A stretch of 64,000 nucleotides of DNA. Origin: Sphingomonas sp. PP-CC-1A-547. Its GTDB lineage: Bacteria > Pseudomonadota > Alphaproteobacteria > Sphingomonadales > Sphingomonadaceae. Under the pieces are notes generated by a model. The model was not told where the DNA came from. It was given only the letters and a program-made list of their open reading frames with translations, and made no database searches. This document shows, in pieces, positions 1 through 8,253 of the stretch. How positions within the stretch are numbered: position 1 is the first letter of the stretch; the number at the start of each line of letters is the position of its first letter. The position numbers and the translations under genes are program-made. Location of the stretch: contig NZ_RAPZ01000011.1 of assembly GCF_003610375.1 (NCBI RefSeq), positions 682,001 through 746,000 on the forward strand, written 5' to 3'.

Positions 1-392
1 ATGCCGAGGCACCGTTGCCAGTGTATCGTCTGCTTGCCGTCCTTGTCAGCCTCCAGGCTGGACAGTGTAATACGTCCGCGAGTGGTAAGGTCCCATGCCG
101 CCCCCTGGGCCCTGGCGGCGGCAAAGACGTCGTTGATATCCACTTCGCGCAGTTGCTGGGTTACCAGCGTACTCTGGACGCCGACGCGCGAGGCGTTGTC
201 GGCAAGATTGAGCGCAACTTGGCTGACGCGTAGATTGGCGAGCGCGAGATTGGCAGTCTCGACACCCCATAGGCCGAGCGTGACGACCAAAGGCGCGGTG
301 AAGGCGAACTCGAGCAGCGCAAGCCCTGATCGATCGTCACGGAACCGACGGGCGAATGCCGTCGCGCGGGCGTATCCGGTGATCAGGTGCAT
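1..392 (-). CDS. TadE-like pseudopilin, 3' end beyond window
   Basis: Reading the minus strand from an ATG at 392 gives an open frame to the window edge. A short basic N-terminus is followed by a hydrophobic stretch starting SGLALLEFAFTAPL, the hallmark of the TadE/TadG family: a pseudopilin-like segment with the conserved Glu placed as in type IV prepilins. The family supplies minor pseudopilins of the Flp (tad) pilus assembly machine in the inner membrane. The ATG lies inside the 3' end of the preceding gene (10-base overlap), so the two are probably co-translated. At least 130 residues are visible; the C-terminus is missing. The family call is firm, the exact role (TadE versus TadF) is not. 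Confidence 0.8.
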   Translation of the reverse strand, partial: MHLITGYARATAFARRFRDDRSGLALLEFAFTAPLVVTLGLWGVETANLALANLRVSQVALNLADNASRVGVQSTLVTQQLREVDINDVFAAARAQGAAWDLTTRGRITLSSLEADKDGKQTIHWQRCLG

Positions 393-982
393 ATGTTCTT
401 CACCGTGACGGTGGACTGTGAGGCATAGGGCTGGTTCTTCAAGAACGTCTTGGCGACGATCGTTTGAGTGGGTGCGGCACCGAAGAAGCTGGCTACGGGA
501 AAGAGCCGCGGATAGCTGATCTTGACCGTGTAGAGCGTGACGTCGTTGGCACCGCCCTGGCCGGATGAGCCGGGATCGGTGTCGTACGTCCCGTTGCCAT
601 TGATGTCGTCGAAACACTCTTTTGCATCGCGTACGCCGTTGCCGTTCGTATCGGTGAATGGCTCGGGCTTTGCCGAAGTGAACGTCGCATAGTTCGCGCG
701 CTTGGGCGTACCGACGAAGCTGGCGCCGGACGAGATCGTCTTTACCATGTCGAGCACGGACTGGTCGATCGCAGCAGCATTGTCCGCCCCGCCCTGGATC
801 GCTGAATCGCGACCCGCTTTCTGGATCGCACCTTCCAGGATCGATTGCGCATAGACCTGATACATCAGTTCGCCCAACCCCATGATCATGGCGAGCATGA
901 CGGGGAGGACCATCGCGAATTCGATCACCGTCACGCCACGCCGGTCGTTGCTGAAATAGCGAAAGATGTCGAGCTTCCTCAC
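383..982 (-). CDS. TadE family pilus assembly protein with Ca-binding-like loops
   Basis: The 199-residue product starts with a short charged stretch and the pseudopilin segment GVTVIEFAMVLPVMLAMIMG (about residues 16-35), with Glu21 in the TadE-typical place. The rest is predicted to lie on the far side of the inner membrane. Residues 111-134 hold two D-x-N-G-N-G-x-x-D loops (starting DTNGNGVRD and DINGNGTYD), which look like calcium-binding EF-hand or thrombospondin-type loops; binding is an inference. The start overlaps the end of the upstream vWA gene by 4 bases and the end overlaps the next TadE-like gene by 10, so three tad genes form one transcription unit. Confidence 0.82.
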   Translation of the reverse strand: MRKLDIFRYFSNDRRGVTVIEFAMVLPVMLAMIMGLGELMYQVYAQSILEGAIQKAGRDSAIQGGADNAAAIDQSVLDMVKTISSGASFVGTPKRANYATFTSAKPEPFTDTNGNGVRDAKECFDDINGNGTYDTDPGSSGQGGANDVTLYTVKISYPRLFPVASFFGAAPTQTIVAKTFLKNQPYASQSTVTVKNICT

Positions 983-2913
983 TTCGAGATCCGCAGCATG
1001 GCGACCTGATTGGCGATCGACTTGAACGCCGCCTGCAGCGAATCATTGTCGCTGGCGTAATAGGCCTGCCCGGGAGAGGCGCACGCGGTCAGTTGCGTCG
1101 TCAGCGTCTGGCCGAACCCGACCACGAACACCTTGATGTTGCGCGCCTTGGCTGCAGTACATTCAGCGACGAACCTCGCATTGTGATCGTCGAGTTGATC
1201 CGAAGAGTTGCCGCCGGTGACACGCTTGTCGTAGCGTTCAATGCCATACATTCCGTAGAGGTCGTAGTTCGGCGTCATGTCGCCATCAGTCATGAATACG
1301 ATGTAGCGGTTCGGCGCGGATCGGCCCGGCCAAGGTGCCGTATCCGCAGCGAAGATGCCGGTCGGTGAGATCATCCGGGTACCCCAGATCATGCCGGTAT
1401 CGTGATACGTGCCGCCTTGTGCCTTGAAGTCGCTGGCGTTGACGTAATCATCGACGTCGTCTCGAGACAATTTTGCCAGGCGTTGCACCTTCTTGCCGCA
1501 GGACACGTAACCGAGCGATATGTTCTTATTCCAGGCCGGCGTCGGGTTGGCGATCATATTGGTGTACGCGGTCATCTGCTGATCGTTCGCGTTGACATAG
1601 TAATCGCCATAGGGCGTCGCGCTGTTACCCGCATAGGTAACGCCGTTGTTCGTCGCCGACGTGCCTGTGCCGCGGTAATAAATCACATCGGGCCACATCG
1701 GCCGCCAGCGTGTGTCGTCATTCGTCGCCGGCAGATCGGGATCGAGATCGGCGGGCAGGCTGCTCTGGTTGAACGACGACGCGCCTGCGGTTGTGGTGCG
1801 CTCCTCGACGCAGCCTTGCCACTTCGCGGTCGTGCCAGTGATCTTGCTCGGATCGGGAACATCGACGCCCGTAATGTACTTGCTGACGTCGTAGTTGACC
1901 TGGGTGTAAAACCAGTTGGGCTTGACCGGCTGCGACGTCACGGTGCAGGTTCCTACGTTAGACGTCGAGGTATTCCCCGCCCAAGACACGGTCGATGCCG
2001 TTGCGGTCCCCGACGTCGTGTAGCCGCGGGACGGAGACCGTGCCGCATACCCGCTGCAGACCGATTGCGTGATGTTCCTGTATGTCGTCGTGCTAGCCTG
2101 GCCGTTGTTCGCATCGCCGATGATCCTGCGGCTCTCATAATTCCAGGTTTTCACGAGATTGTCCGGGGACAGGCTCGTCAACGCGTAGCCCGCGTTAACC
2201 GTAGACGTATACGTGACGAAGCCGTAGCGGATGTTCGTCGTGGGATCGACGTTGCCTGCCAGCGTATCGTAGAAATTGAGCACTGCGCTGCGCAAGCCAG
2301 ACAATTTCGACTCGCTTTTTTCGGTGACGTAGTAGCCGGTGTTGCCGTCGTCTTGCCTATAGGACACGACAGGCTGGCTGCAGCCCCCCGTACCGTCCGC
2401 GGTCGTACAAGCCATGGACCCGGTCGTATCGAGGACGAACATGATGTCGGCGTCGGCAACGTCGTAACGTGCTTCGCATTTTACGCTTAGCGTCACGTCG
2501 GGAGCGCCGAACATCTTCATGATGGTCATCGGAACCGAAGAACTGGCAACGCCCGCGACCTGCTGATCGGTTGTTTTCGACGGCGTGAAGATTGCGGTCT
2601 TCGTGCCCATCCAACCGAGGCGGAAATTGTTCTTGAAGAACGCATTTGCTTGGTCGGTGGCGGTCTTGTCCAGCGACGTGAGGTTGCTGCTGGTCATGAA
2701 TTTGCGCCCGGCGAGGGCACCGGCATCGCAAGCCTGCTGAAGGCGGACCTTCACGACATACAGCCGCGCGACGTCGATCGCGGAACCGGCCAGCGCAGCC
2801 AGTGGGATCATCGCTGCTGCCATGATGGCGATGGTATTGCCGCGCACGTCGTTACGTAGCCGACCGAGAACCGTCGTCGCCTTTATCGTCTGCATGCCGT
2901 GCTTCGTGGTCAT
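979..2913 (-). CDS. TadG-like von Willebrand factor A protein
   Basis: This 644-residue protein has one N-terminal membrane segment with the TadE/G-like sequence starting GNTIAIMAAAMIPLAALAG (about residues 25-43), then a large extracytoplasmic part. The vWA metal-site motif is at residues 162-166 (DTTGS), and a later strand reads IVFMTDGDMTP, as in vWA folds. TadG proteins belong to Flp/tad pilus loci and are thought to anchor or organise the pilus at the envelope. The insert between these two motifs is long, rich in Thr, Ser and Tyr, with several Cys. It is the first gene of the three-gene unit seen here; its ATG at 2913 faces a divergent gene at 3065. No good ribosome site is seen, so ATG 2895 is an alternative. 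Confidence 0.85.
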   Translation of the reverse strand: MTTKHGMQTIKATTVLGRLRNDVRGNTIAIMAAAMIPLAALAGSAIDVARLYVVKVRLQQACDAGALAGRKFMTSSNLTSLDKTATDQANAFFKNNFRLGWMGTKTAIFTPSKTTDQQVAGVASSSVPMTIMKMFGAPDVTLSVKCEARYDVADADIMFVLDTTGSMACTTADGTGGCSQPVVSYRQDDGNTGYYVTEKSESKLSGLRSAVLNFYDTLAGNVDPTTNIRYGFVTYTSTVNAGYALTSLSPDNLVKTWNYESRRIIGDANNGQASTTTYRNITQSVCSGYAARSPSRGYTTSGTATASTVSWAGNTSTSNVGTCTVTSQPVKPNWFYTQVNYDVSKYITGVDVPDPSKITGTTAKWQGCVEERTTTAGASSFNQSSLPADLDPDLPATNDDTRWRPMWPDVIYYRGTGTSATNNGVTYAGNSATPYGDYYVNANDQQMTAYTNMIANPTPAWNKNISLGYVSCGKKVQRLAKLSRDDVDDYVNASDFKAQGGTYHDTGMIWGTRMISPTGIFAADTAPWPGRSAPNRYIVFMTDGDMTPNYDLYGMYGIERYDKRVTGGNSSDQLDDHNARFVAECTAAKARNIKVFVVGFGQTLTTQLTACASPGQAYYASDNDSLQAAFKSIANQVAMLRISK

Positions 2914-3064
2914 GGGTATCCCGACAGGATCATCATCGATCTCGCCGCGTCATGCGGTACGACCCCGTAAGCCGGGCTCAAAAACTATGGTTAATTAGGT
3001 AGTAACTAGGTCATGCCGAATGATGCGGGATGATCGACGCGATCGGGGGCGCTATGGGCGGCGC
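2914..3064. promoter_or_regulatory. Divergent intergenic region, tadG-like / synthase-like
   Basis: About 150 bases separate two divergently read genes, so promoters for both must lie here or inside them. The stretch around 2975-3010 is AT-richer than its surroundings (ctatggttaattaggtag), which suits a promoter, but I cannot assign -35 and -10 boxes with any certainty. Confidence 0.35.
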
Positions 3065-3721
3065 ATGACCTCCCCCGATCCGGGCCATGCCCTTGCTCTG
3101 AGTTACGCTCCGCCGGCCGCGCGCGCCGCACTGGAAACGCTGTTTGCGCTCGATGACCGACTTGCGACGATCGTTCGCTCCACGCGCGAGCCTCTGGTTG
3201 GGCAGATGCGGCTGACCTGGTGGCACGAAGCGTTGACGCGACTGGACTCGGCACCCGCGCCACAAGAGCCTGTGCTGCAAGCGATTGCGCTATCGGTGTT
3301 GCCAGGCCGCGTATCCGGAACGTCGCTCGCGGCGATGACCGATGGTTGGGAGACGTTACTGCAGGCGGAGGTAGATCCGGCGACGATCGAAGCCTTTGCT
3401 ATCGAACGGGGCGGCCGGTTGTTCGAAGCGGCGTCGATGATCCTTGGCGTCGAGGACCCGCGGGTGGGTATTGCAGGCGAAGGGTGGGCGCTGGTCGATC
3501 TTTCCCGAAGCGTGACGGATACGTCGCTAGCTGAACTCGCGCGATCATTGGCCCATGCGCGGTTTGAAACGGCGTTTGGGGCGCGGTGGCCGCGGGCTGC
3601 CCGATCGCTGGGTGCCGTCGCGCTGCTGGCGCAGTTCGACAACGCTGCAGCAATGGGTGGTTCGCCGGGGCCGACACGGCGCATCGCGCGGTTGGCGTGG
3701 CACAGATTGACCGGATACTGA
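3065..3721 (+). CDS. Squalene/phytoene synthase family protein, degenerate
   Basis: The 218-residue product has the family hallmark near its start: ALDDRLATIV followed by EPLVGQMRLTWWHEAL, matching the Q-x-R-x-x-W-W block of squalene/phytoene synthase-like proteins. The Asp-rich diphosphate-binding motifs (DxxxD) of real prenyl synthases are not evident and the protein is shorter than the usual 270-300 residues. It is therefore more likely an assembly-factor-like or inactive relative (as in the NDUFAF6-type branch) than a carotenoid or hopanoid enzyme; no other terpenoid gene is nearby. I chose ATG 3065 because family similarity begins soon after it; the frame is open upstream to 3020. Confidence 0.65.
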   Translation: MTSPDPGHALALSYAPPAARAALETLFALDDRLATIVRSTREPLVGQMRLTWWHEALTRLDSAPAPQEPVLQAIALSVLPGRVSGTSLAAMTDGWETLLQAEVDPATIEAFAIERGGRLFEAASMILGVEDPRVGIAGEGWALVDLSRSVTDTSLAELARSLAHARFETAFGARWPRAARSLGAVALLAQFDNAAAMGGSPGPTRRIARLAWHRLTGY

Positions 3722-3771
3722 CCAATCGAATGGGGATCGTCTGCGGCGAGGCCTAGCGTGCAGGCTGGGCA

Positions 3772-4257
3772 ATGGGGGCGGCGGCGATGTGGCGGTACTT
3801 GGCAGGTGGGGCGGCGGTGATCGCGTTGATCGCTGCGGGGTTCATGTTTTTTAGCGGAAAGGCGCGGCCGGGTCCGCTACTGCCGCCGCAACCCGTGGCA
3901 CAGGTCGGCAGCGGAGCGGGCGCGTCCGATCCGCTACCTGACGCCGCGCCTGAGGCCACCGAAAAGACTCGCGAGCAGAAGCGGTTCGATCGCTACGACA
4001 AGGACCGCGATGCCAAGATCACGCGCGAGGAATATTTGGTCCAGCGGCGCAAGGCTTACGCGCGGCTGGACGTGGACGGCGATGGCAAGCTGTCGTTCGA
4101 CGAATGGGCTGTGAAGGCGACGACCAAGTTCGCCGACGCCGACCGTGACAAATCCGGCGCGATGACCGCGCCGGAATTTGCCACGACCGCGGTCAAGCGG
4201 AAGGGGCCAGCTCGGGTGAATTGTCCGCCGGTTCAGCCTGTTGCCGAGGAGAGTTGA
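3772..4257 (+). CDS. Membrane-anchored EF-hand domain protein
   Basis: The 161-residue protein has one N-terminal hydrophobic segment (about residues 8-27, [19 protein letters not shown]) and then three EF-hand-type loops: [24 protein letters not shown] and [14 protein letters not shown]. The second has the canonical DxDGDG pattern and should bind calcium; the first and third are plausible but less perfect. It is probably an inner-membrane-anchored periplasmic calcium-binding protein of unknown role. The last 65 bases overlap the 3' end of trmFO on the other strand, an unusually deep convergent overlap. A second ATG at 3787 is an alternative start. Confidence 0.75.
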   Translation: MGAAAMWRYLAGGAAVIALIAAGFMFFSGKARPGPLLPPQPVAQVGSGAGASDPLPDAAPEATEKTREQKRFDRYDKDRDAKITREEYLVQRRKAYARLDVDGDGKLSFDEWAVKATTKFADADRDKSGAMTAPEFATTAVKRKGPARVNCPPVQPVAEES

Positions 4258-5560
4258 GCCACTCTGCGAGCGCCGCGCGGCCGCGATCGGTATACATCCG
4301 CTTGCGATCCGCCTTCTTGGTGCGGCCCGTGATCGGCGGGAACAGCCCGAAGTTCACGTTCATCGGCTGGTAGGTATCGACTTCGGCGCCACCGGTGATG
4401 TGTCCGAGCAGCGCGCCGAGCGCGGTGGCATACGGCGGCGGCGTCAGCGTCTTGCCGGTCAGTTCTGCCGCCGCGAACAGTCCGGCGAGCATGCCGATCC
4501 CGCAGCTCTCGATATAACCCTCGCACCCGGTGATCTGGCCGGCGAAACGAATGTTCGGGCGCGACTTCAGCCGCAGCGTCTCGTCGAGTAGTTCGGGCGA
4601 GCGGATGAAGGTGTTGCGGTGCAGACCGCCCAACCGCGCGAACTCGGCGTTCTCCAGGCCGGGGATCGTCCGGAACAGGCGGACCTGGTCGGCGTGCTTC
4701 ATCTTGGTCTGGAAGCCGACGATGTTCCACAGCGTGCCCTGCGCATTGTCCTGGCGAAGCTGGACGACCGCGTGCGGCCAGCGCCCGGTCTTCGGATTGT
4801 CGAGCCCGACCGGCTTCATCGGCCCATAGCGCAGCGTATCGACGCCGCGCTCCGCCATCACCTCGATCGGCATGCAGCCGTCGAAATACGGCGTGTCCTT
4901 CTCCCATTCCTTGAACGGGGTCTTCTCGCCGTCGATCAGGCCCTGGTGGAAGGCGAGATACTGGTCCTTGTCCATCGGGCAGTTGATGTAGTCCTTGCCT
5001 TCGCCCTTGTCCCAGCGCGACGCGAACCACGCGGTGTCCATGTCGATCGAGTCGCGGTGGACGATCGGCGCGAGCGCATCGAAGAAGGCGAGCGCCTCGC
5101 GGCCGGTCTCGGCGCCGATCCCCGCGGCAAGCGAGGCGGCGGTGAGCGGACCGGTTGCGATGATCGTCGGGCCGTCGGGTAGTGCGTCGATGCGTTCGCG
5201 GACGAGCGTGATGTTGGGATGCTGGTCGATCGCCTCTGTCACGCTGGCCGAGAAATTGTCGCGGTCGACGGCGAGCGCGGAGCCAGCGGGAACGCGGTGG
5301 ATGTCCGCCTGCCGCATGATCAGTGAGCCGAGCGTACGGAGTTCCTGATGGAGCAGCCCGACCGCGTTGGCCTCGGCGTCGTCCGAGCGGAAGCTGTTCG
5401 AACAGACGAGTTCGGCGAGGCCGTCGGTCTGGTGCGCGGGCGTCTCTTCGCCGCTGCCGCGCATTTCGGACAAGCGGACCTTGAGGCCGGCTTCGGCGAG
5501 TTGCCAGGCGGCTTCGGAACCGGCGAGCCCGCCGCCGATGACATGGATATCGTGGGTCAT
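4193..5560 (-). CDS. trmFO: tRNA m5U54 methyltransferase, folate-dependent
   Basis: TrmFO uses methylenetetrahydrofolate and FADH2 to make 5-methyluridine at position 54 of tRNA. The 455-residue product starts with the FAD-binding loop [20 protein letters not shown] and carries the family blocks [21 protein letters not shown] (with a conserved Cys), [25 protein letters not shown] and [11 protein letters not shown]. Its length is typical. The ATG at 5560 was chosen because the FAD motif follows six residues later; the frame remains open upstream without family similarity. It is divergent from the DUF488 gene and its 3' end overlaps the convergent EF-hand gene by 65 bases. Confidence 0.95.
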   Translation of the reverse strand: MTHDIHVIGGGLAGSEAAWQLAEAGLKVRLSEMRGSGEETPAHQTDGLAELVCSNSFRSDDAEANAVGLLHQELRTLGSLIMRQADIHRVPAGSALAVDRDNFSASVTEAIDQHPNITLVRERIDALPDGPTIIATGPLTAASLAAGIGAETGREALAFFDALAPIVHRDSIDMDTAWFASRWDKGEGKDYINCPMDKDQYLAFHQGLIDGEKTPFKEWEKDTPYFDGCMPIEVMAERGVDTLRYGPMKPVGLDNPKTGRWPHAVVQLRQDNAQGTLWNIVGFQTKMKHADQVRLFRTIPGLENAEFARLGGLHRNTFIRSPELLDETLRLKSRPNIRFAGQITGCEGYIESCGIGMLAGLFAAAELTGKTLTPPPYATALGALLGHITGGAEVDTYQPMNVNFGLFPPITGRTKKADRKRMYTDRGRAALAEWLNSPRQQAEPADNSPELAPSA

Positions 5561-5618
5561 TCGGGTCAGATAGCGTCGGACGCTTGCCGTGTCAGGTCCG
5601 CAATACCACTTCGCCTGC

Positions 5619-6062
5619 ATGACAGACCCGACGAAGATCTTCACGATCGGCTATGAGGCCACGACGATGGCCGATTTCCTTGCGGCATTGAAGGCGGCGG
5701 GGGTAGAGCGGGTGATCGACGTCCGCGCTTTGCCTTTGTCGCGACGACCAGGGTTTTCGAAGACCTCGCTTGCGGCGTCGCTGCGCGAGGTCGAGATCGA
5801 TTACGTGCACCTGAAGGCTCTGGGAACGCCGAAGCGTGGGCGCGATGCGGCCAAGAAGGGCGACGTCGCGACGCTGACCGCAGTGTATGACGAACAGCTT
5901 GACCTTCCCGAGGCTCAAGCGGCGGCAGCGATCATGCTGGGGCTGGCGGCGGAGAAGCCGAGCGCGCTGCTGTGTTACGAGCGCGACCCTTGCCATTGCC
6001 ACCGTACCTTGCTGCTGCAGGCGGTGGGCGAGGGGGCCGAAGTGGTGGATCTGTTCACTTAA
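5619..6062 (+). CDS. DUF488 family protein
   Basis: The 147-residue product begins with [19 protein letters not shown] and holds [20 protein letters not shown], both typical of DUF488 proteins. Near its C-terminus is [11 protein letters not shown] (three Cys, one His between them), a conserved family motif that could bind a metal or be redox active. The biochemical function is not known. The ATG at 5619 fits family starts; an in-frame start 30 bases upstream is possible. The gene is monocistronic, read away from trmFO, and is followed by a REP-like palindrome pair. Confidence 0.8.
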   Translation: MTDPTKIFTIGYEATTMADFLAALKAAGVERVIDVRALPLSRRPGFSKTSLAASLREVEIDYVHLKALGTPKRGRDAAKKGDVATLTAVYDEQLDLPEAQAAAAIMLGLAAEKPSALLCYERDPCHCHRTLLLQAVGEGAEVVDLFT

Positions 6063-6089
6063 GAGAGGTCAAGCTTGAACCAAACGCTT

Positions 6090-6172
6090 CGTCATCCTGA
6101 CGAAAGTCAGGATCCAGAGTAATTGCGGACTGGCGTACGTGGCTCTGGATCCTGACTTTCGTCAGGATGACG
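6090..6172. repeat. REP-like palindrome pair, family A
   Basis: Bases 6090-6119 and 6143-6172 are perfect 30-base inverted copies of each other, separated by 23 bases. Each arm is itself a hairpin: TCCTGAC-GAAA-GTCAGGA. The unit resembles the repetitive extragenic palindromes common in Proteobacteria. Related, more diverged copies lie at 20238-20345 and 31345-31446. The rest of the gap (6173-6361) shows no clear feature and must contain the promoter of the SulP gene. Confidence 0.85.
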
Positions 6173-6361
6173 GGCGGGGGTTCTGGGCCGAATGTTGCAT
6201 TGAGCCTCACGCGCCGCTAACGAGCACCCATTCGCCCTGGACCCGGTGTAATTCCGGGTGGCTATTCCGGCCGCCGATCCGCCGGACAACGCAACGACGC
6301 TCTGAGGTGAACCGCCTGCCAAGACAGCGCCGCGGTTCGTGCGTCCTATGCGGATACATCC

Positions 6362-7834
6362 ATGACATCCTTATCTCTTTCTCGTTACCGCGCCGAATGG
6401 TTCAGCGGCCCAACCGCCGCGCGCCGCGACATCCTCGCCGGGATGGTCGGCACCTTCGCGCTGATTCCCGAGGTCATCGCCTTCTCGTTCGTCGCGGGCA
6501 TCGATCCCGAAGTCGGCCTGTTCGCGTCGTTCGTGATCGGCATCGTCATCGCCTTTGCCGGCGGGCGCCCAGCTATGATCTCCGGCGCGGCCGGCTCTGT
6601 TGCGCTGGTGGCCGCCGCGCTGGTCCACGCCCACGGCCTGCAATACCTGCTGGTCGCGACGATGCTCGCAGGGCTGCTCCAGATCGCGTTCGGGCTCGCC
6701 AAGCTCGACGTGCTGATGCGGTTCGTCTCGAAGTCGGTCCGCACCGGGTTTGTCAACGCACTCGCAATCCTGATCTTCTCCGCGCAGGTGCCGCAGATGG
6801 TCGGCGTCAGTTGGCAGGCCTATGCGATGATCGCCGGCGGTCTCGCGATTATCTACCTCATGCCGCGCATCTCGAGCGTAATACCGTCGCCGCTGATCTG
6901 TATCGTCGTGCTGACCGCGATCGCGATGTGGGTGCCGATGCCGCTGAAGACGGTCGGTGATCTCGGGCGGTTGCCGTCGACCCTGCCGTCGTTTGGCCTG
7001 CCGGACGTGCCCTTCACCTGGGACACGTTGCGGATCGTTGCCCCCTATGCGCTGGCGATGGCCGCGGTCGGGTTGCTCGAATCGATGATGACCGCCAGCG
7101 TGGTCGACGAGCTGACCGAGACGACGAGTTCGAAGGCGCGCGAGTGCACCGGGCTGGGCCTCGCCAACATCGCCGCGGGCGCATTCGGTGGCATCGCCGG
7201 TTGCGGCATGATCGGCCAGACCGTCGGCAACGTCCGCTATGGCGGGCGAGGACGGCTGTCGACGCTGGTCGCAGGCGTGTTCCTGCTGGTCGTCATGGTG
7301 CCGCTCAGGCCATGGGTCGCGCAGGTGCCGGTCGCGGCGCTTGTCGCGATCATGATCATGGTGTCGATCAGCACCTTCTCTTGGGGTTCGATCCGCGAAC
7401 TCGGCCGGCATCCCAAGATGTCGAGCGTGGTGATGGTCGCAACCGTGATCGTCACCGTCGCAACGCACGACCTTTCGCTTGGCGTCGGTGTCGGCGTGCT
7501 GCTCAGCGGCGTGTTCTTCGCGTGGAAGGTCACGCGGCTGATGGACGTCACGGTCGAGCACGACACGGCAAGCGACACGCGGATCTACCGTGTCGGCGGT
7601 CAGGTGTTCTTCGCTAGCGCCGATATCTTCGCGGACCGCTTCGATCTTCGCGAGACTGCACGCGCAGTGCGGATCGACCTGACGCGCGCGCATCTTTGGG
7701 ATGTCACCGCCGTCGCTGCGCTGGAAGACGTGGTGGCCAAGCTGCGGCGTCACGGCACGATGGTCGAAGTCGTCGGGCTCAATACGGCGAGCGAGACGCT
7801 GGTCGATCGCCACGCGCCCCTGCTGCTCGACTAA
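6362..7834 (+). CDS. SulP family anion transporter with STAS domain
   Basis: The 490-residue protein has a SulP core of about ten or more hydrophobic segments (residues 25-400), including the Pro- and Gly-rich block GMVGTFALIPEVIAFSFVAG and the segment NALAILIFSAQVPQMVGVSW. A short cytoplasmic STAS domain follows (about residues 410-490), with the conserved strand-loop VRIDLTRAHLWDVTAVAALEDV. SulP proteins carry sulfate, bicarbonate or other anions across the inner membrane, often with sodium or protons. The substrate cannot be told from sequence; the bicarbonate-type branch is one option. A strong hairpin terminator follows directly, so the gene is probably a single transcription unit. Confidence 0.88.
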   Translation: MTSLSLSRYRAEWFSGPTAARRDILAGMVGTFALIPEVIAFSFVAGIDPEVGLFASFVIGIVIAFAGGRPAMISGAAGSVALVAAALVHAHGLQYLLVATMLAGLLQIAFGLAKLDVLMRFVSKSVRTGFVNALAILIFSAQVPQMVGVSWQAYAMIAGGLAIIYLMPRISSVIPSPLICIVVLTAIAMWVPMPLKTVGDLGRLPSTLPSFGLPDVPFTWDTLRIVAPYALAMAAVGLLESMMTASVVDELTETTSSKARECTGLGLANIAAGAFGGIAGCGMIGQTVGNVRYGGRGRLSTLVAGVFLLVVMVPLRPWVAQVPVAALVAIMIMVSISTFSWGSIRELGRHPKMSSVVMVATVIVTVATHDLSLGVGVGVLLSGVFFAWKVTRLMDVTVEHDTASDTRIYRVGGQVFFASADIFADRFDLRETARAVRIDLTRAHLWDVTAVAALEDVVAKLRRHGTMVEVVGLNTASETLVDRHAPLLLD

Positions 7835-7839
7835 CGTAC

Positions 7840-7885
7840 AGGCTTGGCAGCTTCAATGAAGTGAAGCTGCCAAGCCTTTGTTATA
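7840..7885 (+). terminator. Intrinsic terminator after SulP gene
   Basis: A 16-base perfect stem (7840-7855 with 7862-7877, AGGCTTGGCAGCTTCA and its complement) around a 6-base loop is followed by TTGTTATAG. It begins 6 bases past the SulP stop codon. Being symmetrical, it may also serve the convergent lipoprotein gene that ends at 7901. Confidence 0.85.
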
Positions 7886-7900
7886 GAATAGTTTTGTTTA

Positions 7901-8242
7901 CTACTGAGGAACGGTGTCGTTCTCGACCGGCGCCTCGTCACGCGTCACGCGTGCCGTCATACCCGTCGCATCGGCATCGTCGCGCATTTGCTCGTCGGGC
8001 GCGACCGGCGGTTCGCGTTCCGGCTCGACCGCGTTCACCGTCGGGGGAGCCTCGACCGGTGCCGTCTCGACCGGCGCCGGAGCAGGCGTCGGCGCTGCTT
8101 CGGACTCGGTGACGCCGGTATCCTCGACCATGTTGGTATCGGTCGGCGGCTGATCGGGCTCCGAGCGTGAGCAGCCGGCCATGGCCATTGCGGCAAGCAG
8201 GCCGCCGGCAATGGCGGTACGCGTGCGGTTGGAAATCGTCAT
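7901..8242 (-). CDS. Small Pro/Glu-rich lipoprotein
   Basis: The 113-residue product has a lipoprotein signal: basic start, hydrophobic run and lipobox AMAMAGC with the acylated Cys near residue 24. The mature part is low-complexity, rich in Pro, Ala, Glu and Val (PTPAPAPVETAPVEAPP), with no recognisable domain. Such sequences often act as flexible envelope tethers. The start at 8242 is preceded by a good Shine-Dalgarno (AGAGGA). It lies 11 bases after the L,D-transpeptidase gene and is probably co-transcribed with it, hinting at a cell-wall context. Confidence 0.75.
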   Translation of the reverse strand: MTISNRTRTAIAGGLLAAMAMAGCSRSEPDQPPTDTNMVEDTGVTESEAAPTPAPAPVETAPVEAPPTVNAVEPEREPPVAPDEQMRDDADATGMTARVTRDEAPVENDTVPQ

Positions 8243-8253
8243 GTCTGATCCTC

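Noticed and set aside
383..982. Dockerin-type domain in the TadE-like protein
   Set aside because: There are two short calcium-loop-like stretches, but no paired dockerin repeats and no cohesin partner; only the loops are reported.
3065..3721. Carotenoid or hopanoid gene cluster
   Set aside because: Only one degenerate synthase-like gene is present, with no crt, hpn or shc genes around it.
6107..6322. Small minus-strand frame over the palindrome at 6090-6172
   Set aside because: The predicted peptide contains RHPDESQDP, which is simply a translated REP element; a well-known annotation artefact.
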